DNA of 64,000 bases from CALLPQ01 sp039819545 (GTDB lineage: Bacteria; Pseudomonadota; Alphaproteobacteria; Caulobacterales; Parvularculaceae), in assembly GCA_039819545.1 (NCBI GenBank), contig JBCBRS010000010.1, forward strand, positions 61,099-125,098. Reading direction: 5' to 3'. The notes below the pieces were generated by a model. It had not been told where the DNA came from. It ran no database searches and saw only the letters and a list, made by a program, of their open reading frames with translations. Positions within the stretch are counted from its first letter, which is position 1. Every line of letters begins with the position of its first letter. A program made the position numbers and the translations under genes. Positions 51,912 to 60,695 of this stretch are shown here, one piece after another.

Positions 51912-52874
51912 CTACTTTCCCGTTGTGCGTTTTGGTGCAGGGTTCGGTTGCTTGGTCGGGGAAGTGGTCTGCGTTGGTGGAGCGAGATCCGCCCGGAAGT
52001 AAGTGACGGAGTTCCCGAGTTTCAGAGAATCCAGTAAACTGCGCGCGCGGTTCAGGGCATTTTGCTCCATCACCAGACGCCGCGCAATCGGACGCCACTC
52101 ATCGGATGGCAATGGCGCTTTTTCCGCATCACGAATTTTCATGATCTGCGTTTCGTCTTTTGATTTGATCACGATATTGTCGTTGATACCGTAGAGCGCG
52201 AGCTGTTGGCGTATCTCTCGGGCAAATGATGAGGACGCCTGAACCAGCGGCTTTTCCGCATAAGCCGTTTCCTCCGCATCAAGAGCGCCCTTTAGCACAG
52301 AAAAATCTGAGGTTTCGCTAAAAAGCGGGGTATGCCGATCAGTATCGAATCCATCAGAGGGAAGCGAAAGAACAAGAAACTCGTACCGGGTACGACCCAC
52401 AAAAAGACCGGGATTATCAATGATATAATCTTCGATCTCATCCAGTGTGGGTTCCGCCGCCTGGGTTGCACTTCCTAGAAACAGATCAGCAAGCGCCTGA
52501 TCCCTCGCCGCCCGCATTTGCAAAAGGGCGTCCGGTTTGCGATGGAAATTGGCTTTTTTTGCCGCTTCCACCAGCAGATGCCGATTGATAATACTCTGCA
52601 TGGCAAGACGTTGCAGCTCAATAGACGGTTCGGTGACGCCGAGCCGTCGCATTTCGGTGCGCAACTCATTGACCGTAATTTCACGCCTGTCGATCTTCGC
52701 GAGAACCTGAGTCTTGCCTGATTTCGTGGTGGGCCGTGTATCCTGTGCCAACGCCATGCTTGGGCTGGCAGTCGCAAGGAGGGTAACCGCGCCAAGGATT
52801 GAAAAAAGGGCAGACCGTTCCAGAGGCGAACAGGGTCGTTGCTTAATTACAAACACCGAAAAAAGACCGAACAC
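51912..52874 (-). CDS. EpsD-like SurA-fold periplasmic protein
   Basis: A 320-residue exported protein. The signal segment SALFSILGAVTLLATASPSMALAQ precedes a SurA-N-like helical domain (VLAKIDRREITVNELRTEM...LAMQSIINRHLLVEAAKK), as in EpsD peptidyl-prolyl isomerases of PEP-CTERM loci. No intact parvulin domain is visible in the C-terminal half, so chaperone rather than isomerase function is likely. The GTG at 52874 is preceded by AAGGAG at 9 nt and was preferred; ATG at 52898 and 52973 extend the frame. It begins the minus-strand exosortase operon. Confidence 0.78.
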   Translation of the reverse strand: MFGLFSVFVIKQRPCSPLERSALFSILGAVTLLATASPSMALAQDTRPTTKSGKTQVLAKIDRREITVNELRTEMRRLGVTEPSIELQRLAMQSIINRHLLVEAAKKANFHRKPDALLQMRAARDQALADLFLGSATQAAEPTLDEIEDYIIDNPGLFVGRTRYEFLVLSLPSDGFDTDRHTPLFSETSDFSVLKGALDAEETAYAEKPLVQASSSFAREIRQQLALYGINDNIVIKSKDETQIMKIRDAEKAPLPSDEWRPIARRLVMEQNALNRARSLLDSLKLGNSVTYFRADLAPPTQTTSPTKQPNPAPKRTTGK

Positions 52875-53068
52875 CGACCAATACTCCTTACAAGTCATGC
52901 AGATGCTGACGGGGGCGTGCGACCCTTCGCAACCCGACGCAGCGGAAGATCGCCGCCGCATTTGCATCAACAATCAAGTATTAACGATGAATGTTGAAGA
53001 CAATCCTAACCATCCTCACAAAATGGGGCGACGCGGGAACGATGCGCACAAACCACCGAAAGCATAAG

Positions 53069-53087
53069 TATCAGCCGTAGGCTGATA
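53069..53087. promoter_or_regulatory. Perfect palindrome between the exosortase operon and its substrate gene
   Basis: TATCAGCC-GTA-GGCTGATA is an exact 8-bp dyad with a 3-nt centre, 61 nt upstream of the PEPxxWA gene and in the shared divergent region (52875-53147). It could be an operator for both transcripts or a hairpin in the leader. No sigma-54 -24/-12 pair was found there. Confidence 0.5.
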
Positions 53088-53147
53088 ATCTTTCGTTTAC
53101 CATTTTTTTTAGGACCGGCTTAACGAACCAAGATTTATACAAATTTT

Positions 53148-53783
53148 ATGGTTCGCTTGCGTCTTTTGATCTGCCTCTTGTTTGGTGTATGCGCCCTCCC
53201 GGCGGCGGCAGAAACAGCAACATTTGTATCCCCAGCAACCCTTTCTCCAAACGAAATTGGCGCAGTATCGACACGGGGTGACCGCGAGGGCGTAACCGTC
53301 AGTCGCAGTGCCAGTCTCCAGCTTTTGTTCAATGAGCCATTCGGCGCGACGCTGGGTGATCGCATCTCTATTTTTACGTTGCGCCCCGACTCGGCTTTTT
53401 CCTTTGCCATCGGGACGGTTCGTGTGGGCGTTTATGACAATGGCAACGTCACCTATCTGGGCCAGGGAAATTTTCTGTCGGGACGACGCGTCAATATCAG
53501 CAATCTGTTCAGGGGAGGGTGCGGTGCCTTCGGCGGATGCAACTTTATCGAAATCCTGACCCAGCGCACCGGCGGTGGCGCAGGAGGCGTTCGCGTTGAT
53601 TATGTGCAATTAAACGGCGAGGTGGTTTCCGTGGCCGCGCCCACACCGGAACCGTCAAGCTGGGCGCTGATGATCGCTGCCTTTGGCGTAGTGGCGTGGC
53701 GATGCAAGACAACACGAAATCGCTTCACGCAAGCCGCCGCTGCACCCTTAGAGGCTAAACGAGAAATCGGTTTTGTCTGTTGA
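53148..53783 (+). CDS. PEPxxWA-CTERM sorting-domain protein
   Basis: A 211-residue secreted protein. It has a signal peptide (LLICLLFGVCALPAAA), a beta-rich middle with two Gly/Cys stretches, and the sorting tail PEPSSWA (168-174), a short helix ALMIAAFGVVAW and a basic RCKTTRNR end. It is the expected substrate of the fused exosortase. The natural tail should end near residue 200; residues 201-211 (LEAKREIGFVC) come from repeat R1 copy B, which extends the frame. No clear ribosome site precedes the ATG. Confidence 0.87.
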   Translation: MVRLRLLICLLFGVCALPAAAETATFVSPATLSPNEIGAVSTRGDREGVTVSRSASLQLLFNEPFGATLGDRISIFTLRPDSAFSFAIGTVRVGVYDNGNVTYLGQGNFLSGRRVNISNLFRGGCGAFGGCNFIEILTQRTGGGAGGVRVDYVQLNGEVVSVAAPTPEPSSWALMIAAFGVVAWRCKTTRNRFTQAAAAPLEAKREIGFVC

Positions 53784-53896
53784 AAACGCTGTTTTGAGAA
53801 CCGGAGCGCAGCATACGTGCAGTACGCGAGCACCGGAAGCGCAGAAAATAGCGTTTGCAGACAGCATAACTAGATTTTTCGGTTGGGCTTTCAGAC
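53747..53896. repeat. Dispersed imperfect palindrome R1, copy B
   Basis: Matches copy A (27506-27656) end to end, with substitutions mainly in the loop and arms and a shorter T run (TGTTTT versus seven T). It lies between two convergent genes and supplies the last codons and the stop of the PEPxxWA-CTERM gene. Confidence 0.8.
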
Positions 53897-53927
53897 CATC
53901 GCAGCTCGCTAGCGTCTGGCTCCTAGA

Positions 53928-55760
53928 TTATTCGGCCGCTTCGCGAGGGCTTGAACCGTTCAGGTCAGGCTGATGCTCTGCTGCCTCTTCTGGCCCCGTG
54001 GCAGTCAATGATGTAGCAGCCCCCTTTTTTTGATCGCCCTTTTTCTCATCAGTGTCTGTTGTTTCTCCGGTCGCTTGCGCGGGCACCGGTTTGACCACCG
54101 CCGCTTTGGAAAGGTTCGTCACGCTCACAAAGTCCGTCTTACCGGTTCCCAGAACCGGAATTGCATCGACACTGACGATTTTTTTCGGCACAGCGATTTC
54201 CGGTACACCGTGCGATTGGGCCCAGCGCAGAAGCGACGCGCGCTCCGGCTCTTTCTGATCAGTGACCAACACAATTTGTTCGCCTTTTTTAGGGTCCGGT
54301 ACGATGGCCGCCGCATGCATATTGTCGGGCCAGACCGCCGAGGCGCAGTTCTCAACGACGGTGAGGGAAATCATCTCGCCGCCAATCTTTGCAAACCGTT
54401 TCATACGACCCCGGATGGAAACATAGCCTTCCTTATCGATGGTCACCACATCGCCCGTGTCGTACCAATCTGCGGGGTCTCGCTTTTGAATTTTCCCGGG
54501 TTGTTCAGCAAACAGATAGCCTTTCATGACGTTTGGACCCCGCACAAAGAGGCGACCACCCGCATCAAGACCGCCAACCGGCTCTAACCGGGATTCGACC
54601 GTTGGCAGCAATTTGCCCACCGTACCATTTCGAATATCTTCCGGTTGATTGGCCGCGAGCACAGGCGCTGCCTCGGTGACGCCGTAACCCTCCAAAACCT
54701 TGAAGGCGAATTTTCGCTCTGCCGCTTGACGAGTCTCGTCGCGCACCCGTTCGGCCCCGCATACGGCAATCCGCAAAGAGGACATGCCCCCTTCGTCACT
54801 GGCGCGCATATATTGCTGTAGGAACGTATCGGTTGCGAAGAGAACGCTGGAATCAGTTTCAAAAATCCGTTTCGGGATGATTTTTGTTTGCAAGGGGGAG
54901 GGATGGAACACAACCGGATGCCCACTGATCACTGGCCAGAGAGATCCCGCCGTAAGCCCGTAGCAATGGAATGCTGGCAATGGGTTGAAGAAGATATCGT
55001 CTTTTTCCAAATCCACATGCGCCGAAATCTGCGCCACATTGGCGAGAACATTTTTGTGGCTTAACACAACGCCCTTTGGCGTGCCCTCAGTACCGGACGT
55101 AAAAAGAATGACGCCATTATCATCTGGCTGCGGATGATGGGTATAAAGGGATGGCAGGATCGGACCTAAGACAGCTTTGATTTTGTCGGTAAGCCCAACC
55201 TGATCTTTCAAATCCTCAAGATACAAAAAATTGTAAACCGTACTGAGATTTTCGACGAGGCCGTGGAGCTTTGCCACCTCAATGAACTTGCGCGCGGTAA
55301 GGACGGTTTTCACTTCTGCCGCTTGCCCCGCCAGCTTCAGATTTTTCTCCCCCGAGGTAAAATTCAACATAGCGGGCACACGGCCAGTGGCGTGGAGCGC
55401 AAAGCACGAGATTAAAACGCCAGCGCCCGTGGGCAGCATCAAGCCCACATTTTCACCGGGGGCCGTCTGACGTGCAATCGGGCCGCTCAGCCCAAAAACG
55501 GCGCGGGTCAGATCACCATAGGTGAGCTTGCGGCCATCGCCGTCAATCACTGCGAGGGTCTTGGCCCCGGATTTTCGAGCCTGGGTTAAAAACGCATGGA
55601 GGATCGACCGGTTGGATTGCCGGTCGATCGATCTGGTTGTTTTTTTATCCGCTGTGACGGGCCCGGCAATGCCCTCAATGGGAACGGCGAGGGCCGGATC
55701 GCTGGAGGGCACGGGATCGAGCCGGGTATCTGATTGGGCGTTTGATCGGGTTTCGGACAT
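53928..55760 (-). CDS. AMP-binding acyl-CoA/ACP synthetase
   Basis: A 610-residue adenylate-forming enzyme. The P-loop is GVILFTSGTEGTPKGVVLSHKN, followed by FHCYGLTAGSLWP, GYGVTEAAPVLA (A5), WYDTGDVVTIDKEGYVSIRGRMKRFAKIGGEMIS (A7-A8) in parts, and the A10 Lys in VPVLGTGKTD. This is the arrangement of the acyl-ACP synthetase half of Aas. No acyltransferase domain is fused. The C-terminal Lys/Asp/Glu-rich tail (about 555-610) is low complexity. ATG 55760 was chosen; the frame is open to 55820. Confidence 0.88.
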   Translation of the reverse strand: MSETRSNAQSDTRLDPVPSSDPALAVPIEGIAGPVTADKKTTRSIDRQSNRSILHAFLTQARKSGAKTLAVIDGDGRKLTYGDLTRAVFGLSGPIARQTAPGENVGLMLPTGAGVLISCFALHATGRVPAMLNFTSGEKNLKLAGQAAEVKTVLTARKFIEVAKLHGLVENLSTVYNFLYLEDLKDQVGLTDKIKAVLGPILPSLYTHHPQPDDNGVILFTSGTEGTPKGVVLSHKNVLANVAQISAHVDLEKDDIFFNPLPAFHCYGLTAGSLWPVISGHPVVFHPSPLQTKIIPKRIFETDSSVLFATDTFLQQYMRASDEGGMSSLRIAVCGAERVRDETRQAAERKFAFKVLEGYGVTEAAPVLAANQPEDIRNGTVGKLLPTVESRLEPVGGLDAGGRLFVRGPNVMKGYLFAEQPGKIQKRDPADWYDTGDVVTIDKEGYVSIRGRMKRFAKIGGEMISLTVVENCASAVWPDNMHAAAIVPDPKKGEQIVLVTDQKEPERASLLRWAQSHGVPEIAVPKKIVSVDAIPVLGTGKTDFVSVTNLSKAAVVKPVPAQATGETTDTDEKKGDQKKGAATSLTATGPEEAAEHQPDLNGSSPREAAE

Positions 55761-55891
55761 GGGGCGCGCCTGTTTATTTTGGGTCCGACCCTGAAGGCGT
55801 ATGGCCCCGTAAAGAACCATTCGGCCGGTTTATTACCGTTTTGGTAATATATGGCCCGCAGAGGCGAAGGGAAAGAGCCCGCAAAACCGCC

Positions 55892-56581
55892 TTATCCGGT
55901 CATCTGATCCAAAATTGCACCCAGCGCAGCCTGCGGATCGTCGGCAGCAACAATCGGGCGCCCCACCACCAGGTGGCTTGCACCGTTATCAAGCGCCTGA
56001 CGCGGCGTCACCACCCGCTTTTGGTCGTCGGCTTTTGTCCCCGCAGGGCGGATACCGGGCGTGACGATAAGGAGATCGTCACCAAACGCCCGGCGGATCG
56101 CCGGCGCCTCCTGCGCTGAGGCAATGACACCATCGGCGCCCGCCGCCAAAGCCATCTCCGCCCGCTGCAGGACAAGGGTCTCCACTGGCGTTTTGATACC
56201 AAGCCGGGCGAGGCTTTCCTGCGACATGCTCGTCAAAACCGTAACAGCCATGATTTTGAGCGTCGGATCATCACCGCGCCCCGCCACTGCGCCGCGCAAC
56301 ACATCAGGCTCAGCATGCACCGTCAGCATCCGCGCCCCGAGCGTGCGCACGCTTGCGACGCCTTTTTCCACCGTATTGCCAATATCGTGAAACTTCAGAT
56401 CAAGAAAAACCGACTTTCCGTCGGCAATAAGCGTTCGCGCCAAGTCAAATCCGCCCACGGACATCAGTTGATAGCCGATTTTGAAAAACCGTGCGCGGGG
56501 GCCAAGCGCGGTAATAAGGGCCAGTGCTTCGTGCGTGTTTGGCACATCAAGGGCGATGATAAGCCGATCTTCTGCTTGCAT
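55892..56581 (-). CDS. pyrF: Orotidine 5'-phosphate decarboxylase
   Basis: A 229-residue TIM barrel. The active-site tetrad sits in DLKFHDIGNT (D61, K63, D66), with ALDVP at the start and VTPGIRPAGTKADDQKR in the phosphate-binding part, and VVGRPIVAADDP late. It makes UMP from OMP. It lies 48 nt downstream of nth on the same strand. Confidence 0.97.
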   Translation of the reverse strand: MQAEDRLIIALDVPNTHEALALITALGPRARFFKIGYQLMSVGGFDLARTLIADGKSVFLDLKFHDIGNTVEKGVASVRTLGARMLTVHAEPDVLRGAVAGRGDDPTLKIMAVTVLTSMSQESLARLGIKTPVETLVLQRAEMALAAGADGVIASAQEAPAIRRAFGDDLLIVTPGIRPAGTKADDQKRVVTPRQALDNGASHLVVGRPIVAADDPQAALGAILDQMTG

Positions 56582-56629
56582 GGGTCGACGGTCTTTTCGG
56601 TTTGTGGACTAGTTATTTGACGGACATTT

Positions 56630-57394
56630 TTAAGAGGGCGATATTTTGGTCACCGCCTTTTTGATCGCGGCTTTGTTTTTTGTGCTTGCGGTCCTGGCTT
56701 TGCGCGATGGCGTCTTGCGCTTTGCGGGGGTCTTTTTTGGATGCCCGCCTTCCGGCGTTTTATTTGTATACAGACACCAATCAGAAATTGAGCAGCGCCA
56801 GCACTCCGGCGTGCGCGCTTTGCACACATAACGACCATGGAGGATGAGCCAGTGATGGGCGTCCTTTTTGTAGATATCCGGGGTGCGCCGCTCCAGCATT
56901 TTTTCAACTGCCAGAGGCGTCTTTCCCGGCGCTAACCGCGTGCGATTACTTACCCGAAAAATGTGGGTATCAACGGCTATGGTCGGCTGGCCAAAGGCTT
57001 CGTTACAGACCACGTTGGCTGTCTTGCGGCCAACGCCCGGCAAGGTTTCCAGCGTTTCACGGTCTTGCGGCACCGTGCTATCAAAGTCTTCAATCAGTAT
57101 ACGGCAGAGCTGAATGACGTTCTTGGCCTTATTATGCCAAAGGCCGATGGTGCGGATATACTCTCCAAGGTTTTTTTCGCCGAGGGCATAGATCGTCTCC
57201 GGCGTTGAGGCGACGGGGAAAAGCTTGGCGGTTGCTTTGTTCACGCCCACATCAGTTGCCTGCGCCGACAGAACCACCGCTACCAGCAGCGTGAACGGGT
57301 CAGTGTAGGTGAGTTCGGTTTTTGGAGCCGGACCGTGCGTGGCCAGCGCCGCGTAAAGCGCGCGGGCCTGGTCCTTGGTGATCGGACGAGGCAT
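56630..57394 (-). CDS. nth: Endonuclease III
   Basis: A 254-residue DNA glycosylase/AP lyase. The HhH LPGVGRKTANVV carries the catalytic Lys (K124), the catalytic Asp is in VDTHIFRVSNR (D142), and the [4Fe-4S] loop is C-x6-C-x2-C-x5-C (CKARTPECWRCSISDWC). Beyond the cluster a Lys/Pro/Thr/Arg-rich tail of about 35 residues is added (TPAKRKTPSRKARTASTKNK). It removes oxidised pyrimidines. Confidence 0.97.
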   Translation of the reverse strand: MPRPITKDQARALYAALATHGPAPKTELTYTDPFTLLVAVVLSAQATDVGVNKATAKLFPVASTPETIYALGEKNLGEYIRTIGLWHNKAKNVIQLCRILIEDFDSTVPQDRETLETLPGVGRKTANVVCNEAFGQPTIAVDTHIFRVSNRTRLAPGKTPLAVEKMLERRTPDIYKKDAHHWLILHGRYVCKARTPECWRCSISDWCLYTNKTPEGGHPKKTPAKRKTPSRKARTASTKNKAAIKKAVTKISPS

Positions 57395-57484
57395 GGGTTA
57401 AGTATCAGGGATATCGCCCCTAAAGAGCAAGCGACAAACAGCCTCTTTGCGTGCGCGGGCAGTCCGATGATACCTCTTCAGCCT

Positions 57485-58042
57485 ATGGCACAAACAAAAA
57501 CCATCGAAACCCTCGCGCCTGACGCGAAAGGCCGGCACCTCGATCTGCCCCGGCTCGACGCGGTACCCACCGCCGGGAAGACTTTTGAGGCGCTTCTTTA
57601 TCCCAACCGATCCCTGCCCAATCGGGGATTTGTGGTCTTAATGGCCGTCGTGATTGCCGTAAATGTCTGCATGGGCATCGTGTTTACGCTGAATGGCGCG
57701 TGGCCGGTGCTTGTGTTTGGTGGTCTTGATATCCTGCTGGTCTGGGCTGCATTCAAGACGAGCTATGCGCAAGGGCGCCTGCATGAACGTGTCCGGGTCA
57801 CCGCTGATGAGATTGTCGTAAGCCGTGTTTTGCCGTCAGGGCATGAAATGCGATGGTCACTGCACCCGTTCTGGACCGATCTCCAAATCGATGATCCTAT
57901 ACGCCATGAAAGCCAGCTTTGTTTGCGGACCAAAGGCAAAGTGCTGATCCTTGGCACTTTTCTCTCCCCTGATGAGCGGCTTGCGTTTGCGAAGCGGCTG
58001 CAGGACGCGATCACGCAAGCTCGCTGTGTTTATCCATCTTGA
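57485..58042 (+). CDS. DUF2244 family membrane protein
   Basis: A 185-residue protein with a polar N-terminus, two adjacent helices (about 47-86) and a cytoplasmic beta-rich domain (LHERVRVTADEIVVSR, GKVLILGTFLSPDERLAFAKRL). This is the usual DUF2244 arrangement in alphaproteobacteria. ATG at 57467 is an equally possible start. It is divergent from nth, a common pairing. Its last 13 nt overlap the 3' end of ccmH on the other strand. Function unknown. Confidence 0.82.
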   Translation: MAQTKTIETLAPDAKGRHLDLPRLDAVPTAGKTFEALLYPNRSLPNRGFVVLMAVVIAVNVCMGIVFTLNGAWPVLVFGGLDILLVWAAFKTSYAQGRLHERVRVTADEIVVSRVLPSGHEMRWSLHPFWTDLQIDDPIRHESQLCLRTKGKVLILGTFLSPDERLAFAKRLQDAITQARCVYPS

Positions 58043-58539
58043 TCAGCGCGAAGCCGGGAGAGCGCGTCTTTTTCTGCCGCGCTGAGTGGCGCGATTTCTA
58101 CCGCTGGTTTTTGCCGTCGCGTGGCTAACAAGGTCCCCAGGGCGATCACAAACACGGCAAGCGGGGCAAGCCACAAGATACGATTGAGCCCACTGGCGCG
58201 TGGCTTCAGCAGAACGAAATCACCATAGCGAGAGGCCACATAATCGAGGATCTCCTGATCTGTCTCACCGGCGACAATCCGGTCACGGACGAGAAGCTGA
58301 AGATCACGCGACACCCCCACATTGGAACTATCCACCGACTGGCTCACACAGGTGGGACAGCGCAATTGCCGCGTCAGCGCTTGCGCGCGCGCCTCCAATA
58401 CAGGATCCGTGAGCACGATTTCCGGATCGACTGCCATGGCAGGTGTGGCCCACAGAGCGACGATCATCAGGCACCAGCTGATCACCACGTCCCTGATGAG
58501 GCGGTTTTTCTGCATTCCCGGCGCAGGTTTCATCACCAT
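58030..58539 (-). CDS. ccmH: Cytochrome c maturation protein CcmH
   Basis: A 169-residue thiol-disulfide protein with a signal segment ending PAMAV, the active motif LRCPTC, the conserved VSQSVDSSN, RDRIVAGETDQEILDYVASRYGDFVLLKP, and one C-terminal helix (about 122-140). It reduces apocytochrome c haem-binding Cys. It starts 4 nt after the ccmF stop. The TPR half of some CcmH proteins is not fused. Confidence 0.95.
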   Translation of the reverse strand: MVMKPAPGMQKNRLIRDVVISWCLMIVALWATPAMAVDPEIVLTDPVLEARAQALTRQLRCPTCVSQSVDSSNVGVSRDLQLLVRDRIVAGETDQEILDYVASRYGDFVLLKPRASGLNRILWLAPLAVFVIALGTLLATRRQKPAVEIAPLSAAEKDALSRLRADQDG

Positions 58540-58543
58540 ATAT

Positions 58544-60541
58544 TCACTCGGCAGGGACGGGGGTCACGGGCCCGGCACCGCGCGCCGATGCGGCACGCTT
58601 TTGGACAATGCCAACCCGGAACCGTCGGTCGCTAAGCGACACGAGGGCACCAAGGGCCATCAGGATAGCGCCGCCCCATAAGAACAAAACAAAGGGGTGA
58701 TGCCAGGCGCGAACAACCTGTCCGCCCTCGCGGCTTTCTCCAATGGCAACATAGATATCAGAGGCCCAGCGCGGCTTGATCGCTGCCTCCGTTGTCATCA
58801 TTTCGGCGACCGGATACCAGCGTCGCTCCGGCCGCAACGTCGCAACTTCGCGGCCATGGCGCAGCACGGTCAGTGTCGCCATCTGTGTTTCATAATTGGC
58901 GATCTTTCGAACCGTCTTGCCATCATACCGCACATCATAGCCTGCAACCGGTATTGTATCGCCAACCTGCATCACCGCCGCGGCTTGGGTGACCCAAAGA
59001 GACGTACCCGTCATACCAAGGATCACCACGCCGACACCCACATGGGCAAGGGCGCTTCCCCAAAAATTGCGCGGTAAACCGCCAAGACGGCGCAAGCTTG
59101 AGCGGATGTCAGCACGGCCGAGCGCTATGCGTTCCGCCGCATCGGCACCCACACCAATCAGTACCCAGAAGGCCATAAAACTCCCAACCACGGCCAAGAG
59201 CGGGCCGCCGCGTGTGAGCCAGAAGGTCAATAGGGTGAGGGCCACAGACCCGAGAATAACAGGCTTTAGCCGGGCCAAAAGACGCGTACCCTGACCGCGT
59301 TTCCACGGCGTAAGCCCCCCCGCCGCCATGAGGAGGACAAGGAGAAACACAAACGGGATCGTGACCATATTAAAATAGGGTGGCCCCACAGATATCGGGC
59401 GGTTGAGCACCAAATCACCAAGTTTTGGCCAGAAGGTCCCCAGAAAAACCGTAAACAGAATAATCGACAGGATCAGGTTATTACCGATCAGGGCCGACTC
59501 CCGGCTGATCCATTGAAACTGTCCACCCGGCACCAGGCGGCGCGCCCGCACCACAAACAACACGAATGCCGCACCCGTCAGCACAAAGAAGATGAGCAAT
59601 AAAAATTGCCCCCTCAAGGGGTCATTGGCAAATGCATGAACACTGGTCAGCAAACCGGACCGCACGAGAAACGTGCCCACCAGCGACGTCCCGAACGCAA
59701 CAATGGCCATCAGGATTGTCCACACTTTAAGCGTGTCACGTTTTTCAACCACGATGGCAGAATGGATCAGAGCTGTGGCCGCAAGCCAGGGCATGAGGGA
59801 GGCATTTTCCACCGGGTCCCAGAACCAGAACCCACCCCAGCCGAGCTCATAATAGGCCCACCAGGCCCCCATGGCGATGCCAAGCGTTAGGCTCGCCCAG
59901 GCAAGCAACGTCCACGGACGAACCCAGCGCGCCCAGCGCGTATCGACCCGCCCTTCGAGGAGGGCCGCAACAGCAAACGAAAACGCAATCGAAAGCCCCA
60001 CATACCCAAAATACAAAAAGGGCGGATGAAAGGCGAGGCCCGGATCCTGGAGCAGCGGGTTGAGATCACGCCCGTCGGGGGGCACCGGCGACAGGCGCGC
60101 AAACGGGTTGGAGGTAAACAGACTAAAGGCCAGAAAGCACACCCCAATTGCTCCTTGCACCGCCAGCACCCGCGCCAGAAACGCCGTCGGCAGACGCCGC
60201 GCAAACACCGCAACCATGGCGCCCAAAAAAGCCAGCATGAGAACCCAAAGCAGCATCGAGCCCTCATGATTGCCCCACGTTCCGGCAAATTTATAAAGCG
60301 CTGGTTTGGCCGAGTGACTGTTCTCAAAGACTGTTTTGACGCTGAAATCCGACGCCAGAAAGGCAAAAACCAGCCCGGCAAAACTAAGCAAGATCAACCC
60401 AAATTGGCCAATAGCAAGCGGCCGGGCGAGCCCCGCCACGTCCATGCGGGCAGCCGCTATGCCCGCGACCGGCAATACCGCCTGCGCAACGGCCAGCACC
60501 AATGCAAGGATCAGCGAGAAATGAGCAAGTTCCACGACCAT
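58544..60541 (-). CDS. ccmF: Haem lyase CcmF
   Basis: A 665-residue integral membrane protein with about 15 helices. The WWD domain reads GAWWAYYELGWGGFWFWDPVENASLMPWL in parts, flanked by the His ligands of the family (HEGSMLLW, ATALIHSAIV). The large periplasmic loop near the C-terminus has YDVRYDGKTVRKIANYETQ. It ligates haem to apocytochrome c. The usual neighbour ccmG (dsbE) between ccmF and ccmH is absent. Confidence 0.96.
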   Translation of the reverse strand: MVVELAHFSLILALVLAVAQAVLPVAGIAAARMDVAGLARPLAIGQFGLILLSFAGLVFAFLASDFSVKTVFENSHSAKPALYKFAGTWGNHEGSMLLWVLMLAFLGAMVAVFARRLPTAFLARVLAVQGAIGVCFLAFSLFTSNPFARLSPVPPDGRDLNPLLQDPGLAFHPPFLYFGYVGLSIAFSFAVAALLEGRVDTRWARWVRPWTLLAWASLTLGIAMGAWWAYYELGWGGFWFWDPVENASLMPWLAATALIHSAIVVEKRDTLKVWTILMAIVAFGTSLVGTFLVRSGLLTSVHAFANDPLRGQFLLLIFFVLTGAAFVLFVVRARRLVPGGQFQWISRESALIGNNLILSIILFTVFLGTFWPKLGDLVLNRPISVGPPYFNMVTIPFVFLLVLLMAAGGLTPWKRGQGTRLLARLKPVILGSVALTLLTFWLTRGGPLLAVVGSFMAFWVLIGVGADAAERIALGRADIRSSLRRLGGLPRNFWGSALAHVGVGVVILGMTGTSLWVTQAAAVMQVGDTIPVAGYDVRYDGKTVRKIANYETQMATLTVLRHGREVATLRPERRWYPVAEMMTTEAAIKPRWASDIYVAIGESREGGQVVRAWHHPFVLFLWGGAILMALGALVSLSDRRFRVGIVQKRAASARGAGPVTPVPAE

Positions 60542-60695
60542 GTCAGTTAAATAGCCCGCCCAGCGCGACGATACACCCCCCAGGGAAGGCGGCGCGGAGC
60601 CGCAGTTTGAGGCTCAGCGATGGTGCACACTGTCCGCACCCATAATTCCTGATTTAATCGGCCAGCCATTCGCGATAACCTCTACCAAAAGCCAA

